Positions 1 to 6,075 of a DNA stretch of 13,801 nt are shown here, in pieces. The position numbers and the translations under genes were made by a program. Source of the DNA: Synechococcales cyanobacterium PMM_0003 (GTDB lineage: Bacteria > Cyanobacteriota > Cyanobacteriia > Pseudanabaenales > Pseudanabaenaceae). How positions within the stretch are numbered: position 1 is the first letter of the stretch; each line of letters opens with the position of its first letter. The notes beneath the pieces were generated by a model that worked only from the letters and a program-made list of their open reading frames with translations, had not been told where the DNA came from and did no database searches. The DNA is taken from positions 1-13,801 of the forward strand of contig CASBRC010000374.1 in the NCBI GenBank assembly GCA_949128015.1, read 5' to 3'.

Positions 1-243
1 AATATTGATAAAGGCTTTTTGGTGATTTTCGCTGGCAAAAATAGTTTGTATGGTATTACGATCGCAACTTTGCCAAATGTAGAAGATGTGCCAGTAAGTA
101 TTATCCAACCAGTATCATCTGAATATCGCGATCGCGACACATTAGGAATTGCTAGTCACATGATGCAAGTATCGATTAAGAAATCTGAGCCGCAAACTGT
201 ATTTTTGTTGGATTCCGAACTATTGCTAAGCATGGCATCTTAA
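1..243 (+). CDS. 3' end of a CheW-like domain protein (partial)
   Basis: The frame is open from the first base of the window to a TAA at 241-243, so this is the C-terminal 80 residues of a gene that starts upstream. The residues resemble the second half of a CheW domain. A strand-turn of the type F-x-G-x-x-x-x-Y-G is followed by a hydrophobic stretch (ITIATLPNVEDVP), a central GIASHMMQ segment in the position of the usual 'GVA' turn, and a final TVFLLDSELLL strand like the closing 'v-LLDldrLL' of CheW. CheW proteins couple chemoreceptors to the CheA kinase; in cyanobacteria such proteins act in phototaxis and type IV pilus control. With only the tail visible, the family call is tentative and the partner genes lie outside the window. 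A TTG at 19 is not a likely start because the frame continues upstream of it. Confidence 0.5.
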   Translation, partial: NIDKGFLVIFAGKNSLYGITIATLPNVEDVPVSIIQPVSSEYRDRDTLGIASHMMQVSIKKSEPQTVFLLDSELLLSMAS

Positions 244-289
244 GACATTTCCAAGAAAGAAAATACCCTGTAAAACGCGCATGTCTGAC

Positions 290-376
290 TTACCCCCTTT
301 AATTCCCCCTTGGAAAGGGGGAAGACCATAAATCTTGTTCCCTCCCCTTTGCAAGGGGAGGGTTAGGGTGGGGTAA
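290..376. repeat. Nested inverted-repeat intergenic element
   Basis: This 87-base element has terminal inverted repeats TTACCCC (290-296) and GGGGTAA (370-376). They enclose two hairpins: CCCCCTT/AAGGGGG around 305-321 and CCTCCCCTT/AAGGGGAGG at 341-361. C-rich and G-rich arms alternate and no reading frame is apparent. The form resembles the short, non-coding, dispersed palindromic elements common in cyanobacterial intergenic DNA. It sits between the convergent CheW-like gene and dgkA, so it could also end transcription, but neither hairpin is followed by a T-tract. Copy number elsewhere in the genome cannot be judged from one window. Confidence 0.65.
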
Positions 377-490
377 ATTCTTTGCTAGAAATCTCCTTAA
401 GTGTTCTCTCGATTTCAGGAAATGTTGACAATTTAGGATGTAATTAGTCAGCATTTCCTTTTAGGTACTCAAAGCGACTCTAATACTTTC

Positions 491-937
491 TTAGAAAAAC
501 GCTTTCAAAATATTGGGCAATAATAACACGCCAGCAATCATCAAAGCGGCGATCGCCGCAATTAGCACAGCGCCAGCCGCACAATCTTTCGCAATTTTAG
601 CTAGCTGATGAAACTCACGCCCCACCGTCAAATCAACGACAGCCTCTAAAGCTGTATTTAATAGTTCTAACACCAAAACTAGGGCGATTGTCAAACTAAT
701 GATCGAACAGGCGACGGCTGATAGTTGGAAATAAAGACTCAGAGACATTGCGATCGCACCAATGATCAGATGAATCCGAAAATTGCGCTGTGTCCGAAAA
801 GCATAGCTAACACCTTGTCCAGCATATTTGAAACTAAGTAGCAAATTTGTGGCAACTTGAAAAGAGTCACTGCGTTGCGCTGCATTTCGTTCGGCTGCAT
901 TTTGTTCGGATGTTTCTAATTCATTGGTCTTTGTCAT
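491..937 (-). CDS. dgkA: Diacylglycerol / undecaprenol kinase (DgkA family)
   Basis: This is a small integral membrane lipid kinase that phosphorylates diacylglycerol or undecaprenol with ATP, recycling lipid for membrane and peptidoglycan synthesis. Family signatures are clear (numbering from the ATG at 937): R51-NFRIH at the start of the membrane domain, the catalytic/Mg-binding segment E91-LLNTALE98 with D102, and K117-DCAAGAV. Three hydrophobic spans lie near 56-72, 76-92 and 119-141, the normal topology. Start choice is uncertain. The frame opens at a TTG at 1015, with ATGs at 1000 and 937, and none has a good Shine-Dalgarno sequence. I chose 937 (148 residues) because the extra N-terminal residues look like non-coding low-complexity Ser/Thr sequence and the shorter form fits the family length better. 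ybeY lies upstream on the same strand, the usual cyanobacterial neighbourhood. Confidence 0.9.
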   Translation of the reverse strand: MTKTNELETSEQNAAERNAAQRSDSFQVATNLLLSFKYAGQGVSYAFRTQRNFRIHLIIGAIAMSLSLYFQLSAVACSIISLTIALVLVLELLNTALEAVVDLTVGREFHQLAKIAKDCAAGAVLIAAIAALMIAGVLLLPNILKAFF

Positions 938-1125
938 GTGTGCGGAGAAAGAAGACGATGTGAACGAGAGTAGAGTTGATAGCTGTAAATCATTGTTCAT
1001 GGAGATGATTCCCAATAGACTTTGCCAAGCAATTCACAAAATTTTAACCCTAGAAAGTCAGTTTACCCAAATTACACATAGAAATACTTAAGTAATTGTT
1101 TCCCAATTTTCAAATTGCTTGACAA

Positions 1126-1184
1126 CTCAAAAGCCAAAAGAGATAAGCGGCGCGGAGCGCCGCTTATCTCTTTTGGCTTTTGAG
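1126..1184. repeat. Perfect 28-bp-arm palindrome (triloop hairpin)
   Basis: Arms 1126-1153 and 1157-1184 are perfectly complementary over 28 bp around a 3-base loop (GGA). The tip reads GGCGC-GGA-GCGCC. The element lies between ybeY and dgkA, which share a strand, and starts only two bases from the next palindrome (1187-1251). The outer arms are rich in A on one side and T on the other, but no simple T-tract follows on either strand, so a classical terminator is less likely than a mobile or dispersed palindromic repeat or an RNA-processing hairpin. Confidence 0.9.
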
Positions 1185-1186
1185 GC

Positions 1187-1251
1187 TACTCCCTTCCCAC
1201 CAGAGGATTAGCGTTGCGCCGCAACGCTAATCCTCTGGTGGGAAGGGAGTA
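1187..1251. repeat. Perfect 31-bp-arm palindrome (triloop hairpin)
   Basis: Arms 1187-1217 and 1221-1251 are perfectly complementary over 31 bp with loop GCC at 1218-1220. The tip is GTTGC-GCC-GCAAC. Its arm sequence is unrelated to that of the neighbouring 1126-1184 palindrome, but size and apex design are similar. It ends 18 bases downstream of the ybeY stop codon on the minus strand. Together with its neighbour it fills 126 of the 332 bases between dgkA and ybeY. The rest of that gap (938-1125) shows nothing beyond AT-rich sequence. Confidence 0.9.
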
Positions 1252-1269
1252 TGCAGACTGCTGTAGAAA

Positions 1270-1761
1270 TCACAGAAAAATTAGCTGCAACATGAGATCT
1301 TGTTGTTTTAGCATTGCTTCTAAACTGTCCTCGTCAGGATGATCCCAGCCAAGTAAATGTAATAGTCCATGGGCAGCCAGCCAAGCTAGTTCATAGGTTA
1401 GCGAATGGCCACGCTCTTCCGCCTGACGGATTGCTGTGGTTTGCGAAATGATGATATCGCCCAAACATGTTGGCTCTACATACCCAGCGTCATCATTGGG
1501 AATCTCTGGTACATCTGACTCTAGAGCCGCAAAGGACAAAACGTCAGTTGGACGATCCTGCTGACGATATTGCAAATTTAATTGTTGAATTGTCAAATCA
1601 TCAGTAATTGCTAGAGTTAGCTCGTACTCGCCATCTGCGATCGCAAGTTGCGATCGCAGATATGGCTCCCAACTAGCAAACCATTCTTGCCATTTTTCTA
1701 AGGAGATTGGGTGGCGATCGGCAATCTCAGGATAAATTTCACAATACAGATCGATACTCAA
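1270..1761 (-). CDS. ybeY: Endoribonuclease / rRNA maturation factor YbeY
   Basis: YbeY is a metal-dependent endoribonuclease needed for 16S rRNA 3'-end maturation and ribosome quality control. The zinc-binding H-x3-H-x5-H signature is complete (H131, H135, H141 in the segment [16 protein letters not shown]), and the upstream family motif PTDVLSF is at 71-77. The frame is open up to a TTG at 1791, but the usual cyanobacterial N-terminus aligns with the TTG at 1761 (L-SIDLYCEI). That TTG has a GGAG ten bases upstream, while the 1791 TTG has none. I therefore take 163 residues from a TTG start. There is no in-frame ATG near the 5' end. The gene precedes dgkA on the same strand, but two long palindromes intervene. 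The product is expected in the cytosol with the 30S subunit. Confidence 0.92.
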   Translation of the reverse strand: MSIDLYCEIYPEIADRHPISLEKWQEWFASWEPYLRSQLAIADGEYELTLAITDDLTIQQLNLQYRQQDRPTDVLSFAALESDVPEIPNDDAGYVEPTCLGDIIISQTTAIRQAEERGHSLTYELAWLAAHGLLHLLGWDHPDEDSLEAMLKQQDLMLQLIFL

Positions 1762-1987
1762 TGGTTTATAACTCCATAAAACAAAAGGCAAGAAAAAATT
1801 AAATCTTAACTAAAAAATGAAAAAATGCACCCTACGGGATTAATAAGCGCACCACCCCAAATGCATAAATTATTTGTATTTCATTCATAACTGCAAAATC
1901 CGCGTCGATTGATAAATGTACTAATATCTGTATTCTCTATTTCTACAGATTTACAATATTATTCCTAATTTCTGACTGTTAACCTGA

Positions 1988-2776
1988 TTACTTATTTTGC
2001 GTAGAGTTTGTGGTCTTAAGCATAGCTCTCAACAAATCTGATTCTTTTGTAGGTGTTGATTCAGATTTTAATAGACAAATTACTTCTTGTAATAATAAAT
2101 CTTGCTCTTGCCTAATAGATTCTAGACGGTTCAAGATCGCAACCAGTTTTTGCTGATCTATAGTTACTTCTGAGACACTTACGGCTTTTTTATTGTCTTT
2201 CTGAAAAGATTTTGAAATTAACTTCAATTTAGATGAAATTAGTTTGAATGGGTAAGTAAGAATTAATAGCCAAAACCTTGCTGTTATATCGGATATAGCT
2301 TTTAATAATCCTAAAAATAGAAATATCCCTACTAATAATATTAAAAGCCCTTGTAAAGGATGATCTATTAACCAAACTAATCGAGGGTGAGCATTTATCC
2401 AACTATTCAAAGATGAATTTATTGAAGCTTGTATTCCATCAGAAAGTATTTGATTCAGATTGTCAATTTTTTCAATGTTTTTCTGTAAAGAATCTTGCAA
2501 AGTAATCTTTGCAGTAGTTATCCCATTGACTAACTGATCAGTTGTTTCTGTAACATTACTAAAGGTATTATCAATAGTCTTTGTAAAACTTGTTTTTGCA
2601 TGTTCTTTGATTTGACTGATGTTTTCAATAGACTGGCTAGTACGCTCTAAAATTACATCTTTAGCTTGACTGGCAGCTTGATTGACGTTATTCAGAGTAA
2701 AATCAATATTTTTCCCAAAAAAAGTTTTTGTGCTTTGTAGATTTTTCGTAATATCTTCTGACAAAGTGGTTCGCAT
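1988..2776 (-). CDS. Hypothetical membrane-anchored coiled-coil protein
   Basis: This 262-residue protein belongs to no family I can name with confidence. Residues 1-125 form a long polar amphipathic helix with regularly spaced hydrophobic residues and many Q/N/S/T/K (e.g. TSQSIENISQIKEHAKTS), like apolipoprotein- or phasin-type helices or a coiled coil. A conserved-looking segment W126-INAHPRLVWLIDHP precedes a transmembrane span at about 141-159 and a second hydrophobic or amphipathic stretch at about 167-181. The C-terminal tail (205-232) is again helical and heptad-like (VAILNRLESIRQEQDLLLQE). The ATG at 2776 has no clear Shine-Dalgarno sequence. The base composition is more AT-rich than the flanking housekeeping genes. 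It lies 49 bases downstream of the DUF3285-like gene on the same strand, and the pair diverges from gvpA. A role in gas vesicles or membrane organisation is only a guess from position. Confidence 0.8.
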   Translation of the reverse strand: MRTTLSEDITKNLQSTKTFFGKNIDFTLNNVNQAASQAKDVILERTSQSIENISQIKEHAKTSFTKTIDNTFSNVTETTDQLVNGITTAKITLQDSLQKNIEKIDNLNQILSDGIQASINSSLNSWINAHPRLVWLIDHPLQGLLILLVGIFLFLGLLKAISDITARFWLLILTYPFKLISSKLKLISKSFQKDNKKAVSVSEVTIDQQKLVAILNRLESIRQEQDLLLQEVICLLKSESTPTKESDLLRAMLKTTNSTQNK

Positions 2777-2825
2777 AAACTTTAAAAATAGAAAATAGAA
2801 ATTAGAGCAAAGACTCGAGGTTTGT

Positions 2826-3050
2826 CTAATGAAAAGCGATCGCTAATCCTAGCAAAACACCAAACACCCCTACAATTGTTAAGAAAAAATGAAATAGTGA
2901 CGTACTGCCTTTTTTGACCATGTTACGCATGGCAAGTTTAACAAAACTATCCTTTTCTTGAGTTTGAATATTAGATTTCAGCCCTTCAACAGCTTTTTTG
3001 TCATCACTTTTTGAGGTTGAGTTAGAGTGATTGTTGATATTACTATCCAT
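2826..3050 (-). CDS. Small single-span membrane protein, DUF3285-like
   Basis: This is a 74-residue protein with a polar, disordered, Asn/Ser/Lys-rich N-terminus (1-34). It is followed by a conserved-looking core S35-FVKLAMRNMVKKG and a C-terminal hydrophobic helix (about 52-72, SLFHFFLTIVGVFGVLLGLAIAF). The core pattern 'VKLAMRNMV-K-G--SL-HF-LT--G---VL-GLA' matches my recollection of the small cyanobacterial family DUF3285, whose function is unknown. Positive residues before the helix suggest a tail-anchored protein with its N-terminus in the cytosol. The ATG at 3050 lacks an obvious Shine-Dalgarno sequence. It is divergent from gvpA, with 348 bases between the starts, and upstream of the coiled-coil membrane protein gene with which it may be co-transcribed. 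Confidence 0.8.
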   Translation of the reverse strand: MDSNINNHSNSTSKSDDKKAVEGLKSNIQTQEKDSFVKLAMRNMVKKGSTSLFHFFLTIVGVFGVLLGLAIAFH

Positions 3051-3398
3051 GGTTTTATTTGTAGATGATTAATAAATATTGTGATAAAAATCTGGTTTAA
3101 ACTCAATAATAACGTCTGAAAAACAGTCTATCAAGAAAATTTGCAACAGAAAATACATAATTAGTCTACTGACTCAAAATCTGGCTATGTACTTGTAAAT
3201 ACTACTCTGCTATATCCTTAACCTTATCTTAAAGAAAGTTTATCATCAACATTCTCTATACCTTATAGAATAAAAAGTACATCTTAATTAAAGATGGTCA
3301 GTTAAAATAAGTATAAGTAATTTTGCTGTTGTGTAGTACAGTTTGCACAGGCAGAATTACAAAGCCTAACATAATTCAAACTCAGGGAAAATATTATC
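3051..3398. promoter_or_regulatory. Divergent intergenic control region upstream of gvpA
   Basis: This AT-rich spacer of 348 bases between the divergent DUF3285-like gene and gvpA must hold the promoters for both. I found no other gene in it. A candidate gvpA promoter is TTGCAC (3343-3348) and TAACAT (3367-3372) with an 18-base spacer, which would leave a leader of only about 20 bases; this is weak evidence. A small dyad TCTATA-CCT-TATAGA lies near 3255-3269. The ribosome binding site for gvpA is AGGGA at 3384-3388, ten bases before the ATG. The transcription start cannot be placed from sequence alone. Confidence 0.35.
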
Positions 3399-3620
3399 AT
3401 GGCAGTCGAAAAAGTAAATTCTTCCTCTAGCTTAGCGGAAGTCATTGATCGCATTTTGGATAAGGGCATTGTCATTGATGCATGGGTAAGAGTCTCTTTG
3501 GTGGGAATCGAACTATTAACAATCGAAGCTCGTGTTGTTATCGCCTCTGTGGATACATATCTCAAGTATGCTGAAGCAATTGGTCTCACGGCATCGGCAT
3601 CAGTACCTGCAGCTTACTAA
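3399..3620 (+). CDS. gvpA: Gas vesicle major structural protein GvpA
   Basis: GvpA is the small hydrophobic protein that polymerises into the ribs of the gas-vesicle wall, giving buoyancy. The 73 residues match the family almost end to end: N-terminal [20 protein letters not shown], the amphipathic beta-hairpin [33 protein letters not shown], and a short Ala/Ser tail. The normal length is about 70-73. The start at ATG 3399 has AGGGA ten bases upstream. Only one gvpA copy is present here, whereas many cyanobacteria carry tandem copies. It heads a plus-strand cluster with gvpC, gvpN and gvpJ. The 248-base gap to gvpC contains stem-loops, so gvpA may also accumulate as a separate short transcript, as described for other cyanobacteria; that part is inference. 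Confidence 0.98.
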   Translation: MAVEKVNSSSSLAEVIDRILDKGIVIDAWVRVSLVGIELLTIEARVVIASVDTYLKYAEAIGLTASASVPAAY

Positions 3621-3624
3621 GTGC

Positions 3625-3649
3625 TTACGGCTAGCTTTGCTAGTAGTAA
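3625..3649 (+). other. Stem-loop just after gvpA
   Basis: Five bases after the gvpA stop codon there is a hairpin with inner stem CTAGC/GCTAG (3631-3635 and 3639-3643) around a TTT triloop and outer pairs TTAC/GTAA (3625-3628 and 3646-3649), with an imperfect two-base junction. No T-tract follows, so it is a poor terminator. It could instead protect the 3' end of a gvpA message or slow transcription. The apex GC-TTT-GC matches that of the larger palindromes elsewhere in the window. Confidence 0.5.
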
Positions 3650-3691
3650 ATACAAAACAACAGATTATCAGTGTACTGATCTCTTTTCTAC

Positions 3692-3778
3692 TCCCTTCTC
3701 CCTAAAAATTATCTTGTCAGTTTATTGCTTACAAGGCAATAATTTTCTGGCAAGGTAGTTATACGGCGGGAAGGGGGA
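3692..3778 (+). promoter_or_regulatory. Possible folded leader masking an SD sequence upstream of gvpC
   Basis: In the gvpA-gvpC spacer, the pyrimidine run at 3692-3702 (TCCCTTCTCCC) can pair in 10 of 11 positions, counting two G-U pairs, with the purine run at 3768-3778 (GGGAAGGGGGA). That purine run is the ribosome binding site of a micro-ORF. The pairing would enclose a second hairpin: CTTGTCAG/CTGGCAAG (3713-3720 and 3747-3754), with TTATTGC/GCAATAA inside it (3722-3728 and 3736-3742). The geometry suggests a structured RNA that hides or exposes the Shine-Dalgarno sequence. It was read by eye without energy calculation, so it is only a candidate. Confidence 0.35.
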
Positions 3779-3781
3779 TTA

Positions 3782-3844
3782 ATGAAAAAGTTTAAAGCGA
3801 TTCATGGAAAAGTGTTTTTCAAAGCGATTAAAAACCGAATCTAA
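3782..3844 (+). CDS. Micro-ORF (20 codons) with strong ribosome binding site
   Basis: ATG at 3782 opens a 20-codon frame ending in TAA at 3842-3844. The peptide is very basic (MKKFKAIHGKVFFKAIKNRI) and contains a partial internal repeat, K-A-I, encoded by the repeated AAAGCGATT. The purine run GGGAAGGGGG ends five bases before the ATG, one of the best Shine-Dalgarno sequences in the window. gvpC starts 24 bases after the stop. It may be a leader peptide that controls gvpC translation, a real small protein, or a chance frame behind an unrelated purine run. I know of no named homologue. Confidence 0.35.
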   Translation: MKKFKAIHGKVFFKAIKNRI

Positions 3845-3868
3845 AAAAGTGAATTTGAGGGTAATGTC

Positions 3869-4864
3869 ATGGCTTCTTTAATGCAAGAATTCGCGGAAGC
3901 AAGGAAACAACGACTGCAAAAACGAGCGGATTTTTTGGTTGATAGTCAGCTAGCATCGGAATCTCGACAAGAAGAAGTCCAAAATCGGTCTAACCAAATG
4001 TCGCGGCACTTACAGGATCTATACATTGCCCGAATTGCCCGAACCGCTCAAACTGCTCGAATTGAGCAAGCTACTGAAGATAGTGCTCAACGTGCTCAAG
4101 ATGTCAGAACTCGTACTTTTAAAACGCGATCGCTACTAAAACATATTCACAAAGCACGCATTCGTACAAGCCAAGCTGACAGTATACTACGTCAACAATT
4201 TGAAGCTGATCGTCTTGTCACGGCTGAAGCTGATCGTGAGCAACGTCAACAATTTGAAGCTGATCGTCTTGTCACGGCTGAAGCTGACAGTATACTGCGT
4301 CAACAACAAGTGCAAGAAAGAGCCGCTTTTACGCAAATGCAACTGGAAGATCTCACTACAACTCGTCTTGCCAATGCAACTTTTGCGGCACAGCAAAGAT
4401 TAGAGGTTGAATCTAGTCGCCGTGCAGACGCTCAAGCTTTTCGTTCTAATTTAAGGGATTCAGTTTGGGGAACTTCTTCTCCATCAGTAGGATCAAGTCA
4501 GGCTCCTGAAAAATTACCTGCTAAGTCGTCTCCAGATATTTCAAAAAAATCTAGCACCACTCTAAAAACGAAAGTTGCTGCACAAATTAAAGAACCATTG
4601 GTCATCAAATCTGTTGAGGCAAAACCACTTGTTGAAGTGACGCAAACTGTTAAAGGAATCGCCAAAGAAGTACCCAAAACTTCTGGCAAAATTGAGCAAT
4701 TTGTTTTTGACTATGTTGCCCAGTTGTCTACTAGTTCTAGCTTGCTAGAAGTTGTCAATGATCGCGACACTGTGAGAGATTTACTGGCTCAAGGAGCAAA
4801 TACACTCAAAGTCGATCCTTCCGATATTCTTAATACTCTGCTACAAATGGCAGAAGACTCCTAA
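3869..4864 (+). CDS. gvpC: Gas vesicle outer-surface protein GvpC (long variant)
   Basis: GvpC is an alpha-helical protein that lies on the outside of the gas vesicle, binding GvpA ribs and raising critical collapse pressure. This 331-residue protein has the expected charged, Gln/Arg/Ala-rich repeated helix at residues 1-200, starting with a family-like segment (SLMQEFAEARKQRLQKRADF). It contains an 18-residue tandem repeat at 105-122 and 123-140, with a diverging third copy from 141. Residues 200-273 are a Ser/Lys/Pro-rich linker. Residues 275-331 form a separate predicted helical domain (IEQFVFDYVAQL, TVRDLLAQGANTL, SDILNTLLQMAE). Classical GvpCs of Anabaena/Calothrix are shorter (about 160-195 residues, 33-residue repeats); I see no clean 33-residue period. 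The start at ATG 3869 is supported by GAGGG seven bases upstream. The position between gvpA and gvpN supports the assignment. Confidence 0.85.
   Translation: MASLMQEFAEARKQRLQKRADFLVDSQLASESRQEEVQNRSNQMSRHLQDLYIARIARTAQTARIEQATEDSAQRAQDVRTRTFKTRSLLKHIHKARIRTSQADSILRQQFEADRLVTAEADREQRQQFEADRLVTAEADSILRQQQVQERAAFTQMQLEDLTTTRLANATFAAQQRLEVESSRRADAQAFRSNLRDSVWGTSSPSVGSSQAPEKLPAKSSPDISKKSSTTLKTKVAAQIKEPLVIKSVEAKPLVEVTQTVKGIAKEVPKTSGKIEQFVFDYVAQLSTSSSLLEVVNDRDTVRDLLAQGANTLKVDPSDILNTLLQMAEDS
4190..4287 (+). repeat. 54-bp tandem repeat inside gvpC
   Basis: Bases 4190-4233 recur identically at 4244-4287 (44 identical bases at a period of 54). The flanking CTGACAGTATACT also recurs at a spacing of 108 with one change, so about two and a half units are visible. 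The unit encodes 18 residues with the core RQQFEADRLVTAEAD. Near-identity at DNA level implies recent duplication, and the length is likely to differ between strains. Confidence 0.9.
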
Positions 4865-4866
4865 AC

Positions 4867-5748
4867 ATGACCACAGTTCTCCATGCCAATGCCCGTCAGT
4901 TTATTAGCACTGACTTCACCAACCAGATAGTCCGTCGCGCATTACGCTATTTACAGTCAGGTTTTGCAATTCATTTGCGTGGACCTGCGGGTACTGGCAA
5001 AACTACCTTAGCCATGCACCTCGCGGGATTAGTCGGTAGACCGATGGTGCTGATCTATGGCGATGAGGATCTGCGATCATCTCAACTTATTGGAGCTAAC
5101 TCAGGCTATTCCCGCAAAAAAGTTGTTGATAACTATATCCATTCAGTTTTGAAGGTGGAAGAAGACTTACGCCAAAGCTGGACAGATTCGCGTTTGACCT
5201 TAGCCGCCAAGGAAGGGTTTACGCTAATTTATGATGAGTTCAATCGATCGCGTCCAGAAGTGAATAACGTCTTGCTTAGTGCGCTTGAAGAAAAGTTAAT
5301 TGTTTTACCACCTGACAGTTCTCAGATGGAATATGTCCGCGTACATCCATCTTTTCGGGCAATTTTCACTTCTAACCCTGAAGAATATGCGGGTGTACAT
5401 CCTACTCAAGATGCATTGCTCGATCGCATGATCACGATTAACATCGGCGAAGCTGATGTGGAAACTGAAAAACAAATTTTAGTTAATCGGGTTGGCTTAG
5501 AACGAACGGAAGCATTAAAATTAATCAATTTAATCCGTGGTTTTCGTCGTCAGGTGGAATGCAGTAAAGCTTCCAGTTTGAGAGCTTGTCTGCTGATCGG
5601 AAAAATTTGTCATGAGCATGGAATTCATGTTTCTGGCAAAAATGAGGATTTTCGAGATCTTTGCTTTGATGTGCTGATTTCTCGCTATGGTGATGGTAAG
5701 CCTGAGTCAGAACTGGGACTCGCTAAATTATTGGATCAGATACCTTAA
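4867..5748 (+). CDS. gvpN: Gas vesicle AAA+ ATPase GvpN
   Basis: GvpN is a MoxR-type AAA+ ATPase that assists gas-vesicle assembly and enlargement. All core motifs are visible: Walker A G39-PAGTGKT46, Walker B TLIYDE (119-124), a sensor-1 Asn in FTSNPEEY (N170), and LLDRM (184-188) with the arginine typical of the MoxR group. The motif IYGDEDLRSSQLIGANSGY (63-81) is characteristic of GvpN and of the related CbbQ/NorQ proteins. At 293 residues the length is slightly below some family members but complete. The ATG is two bases after the gvpC stop with no strong ribosome binding site, so translation is probably coupled to gvpC. The next gene, gvpJ, starts immediately after its TAA. Confidence 0.97.
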   Translation: MTTVLHANARQFISTDFTNQIVRRALRYLQSGFAIHLRGPAGTGKTTLAMHLAGLVGRPMVLIYGDEDLRSSQLIGANSGYSRKKVVDNYIHSVLKVEEDLRQSWTDSRLTLAAKEGFTLIYDEFNRSRPEVNNVLLSALEEKLIVLPPDSSQMEYVRVHPSFRAIFTSNPEEYAGVHPTQDALLDRMITINIGEADVETEKQILVNRVGLERTEALKLINLIRGFRRQVECSKASSLRACLLIGKICHEHGIHVSGKNEDFRDLCFDVLISRYGDGKPESELGLAKLLDQIP

Positions 5749-6075
5749 ATGTCTCAATCGCTTAAACCTCAAGCCATAAAAACTAACAACACTGGCTCCT
5801 CTCTAGCTGATATTTTAGAGCGGGTATTAGATAAGGGAATTGTGATTGCAGGTGATATCACAGTGTCGGTAGGCAGTGTGGAGTTGTTAAGCATCAGGAT
5901 TCGTTTGCTCGTAGCCTCTGTGGACAAAGCCAAGGAGATAGGGATTAACTGGTGGGAGTCCGATCCATACTTGTCGTCGCGAACACAGGAATTACTTGCT
6001 TCTAATCAGCAATTGTTAGAGAGAGTAAATCTCTTAGAAAGAGAGTTAGCCGCCACAAAGCAACTGACTGATTAA
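5749..6075 (+). CDS. gvpJ: Gas vesicle accessory protein GvpJ
   Basis: GvpJ is a GvpA-related minor protein thought to act in nucleation or at the conical tips. Residues 17-66 align with GvpA (SSLADILERVLDKGIVIAGDITVSVGSVELLSIRIRLLVASVDKA). They are followed by a W68-W69 pair and a C-terminal coiled coil at 76-105 (ELLASNQQLLERVNLLEREL) absent from GvpA. At 108 residues it fits GvpJ better than GvpM or GvpS, although these are paralogues and the letter is partly by position. The ATG directly follows the gvpN stop (TAAATG), with no good ribosome binding site, implying translational coupling. The stop codon abuts the terminator at 6076, so the transcript ends here. Confidence 0.92.
   Translation: MSQSLKPQAIKTNNTGSSLADILERVLDKGIVIAGDITVSVGSVELLSIRIRLLVASVDKAKEIGINWWESDPYLSSRTQELLASNQQLLERVNLLERELAATKQLTD

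Noticed and set aside
1126-1251. CRISPR array or insertion-sequence ends
   Set aside because: The palindromes have different arm sequences, no regular spacers and no transposase, so neither interpretation holds.
1792-1987. Spacer between the coiled-coil membrane gene and ybeY
   Set aside because: AT-rich with no convincing frame, hairpin or promoter pair; nothing could be supported.
3302-3589. 95-codon minus-strand frame opposite gvpA
   Set aside because: It is a shadow of the strongly conserved gvpA frame, has no family features and no ribosome binding site.
4187-4403. Repetitive frames on both strands over the gvpC tandem repeat
   Set aside because: They exist because the 54-bp repeat (a multiple of three) keeps any frame open; the gvpC frame explains the region.
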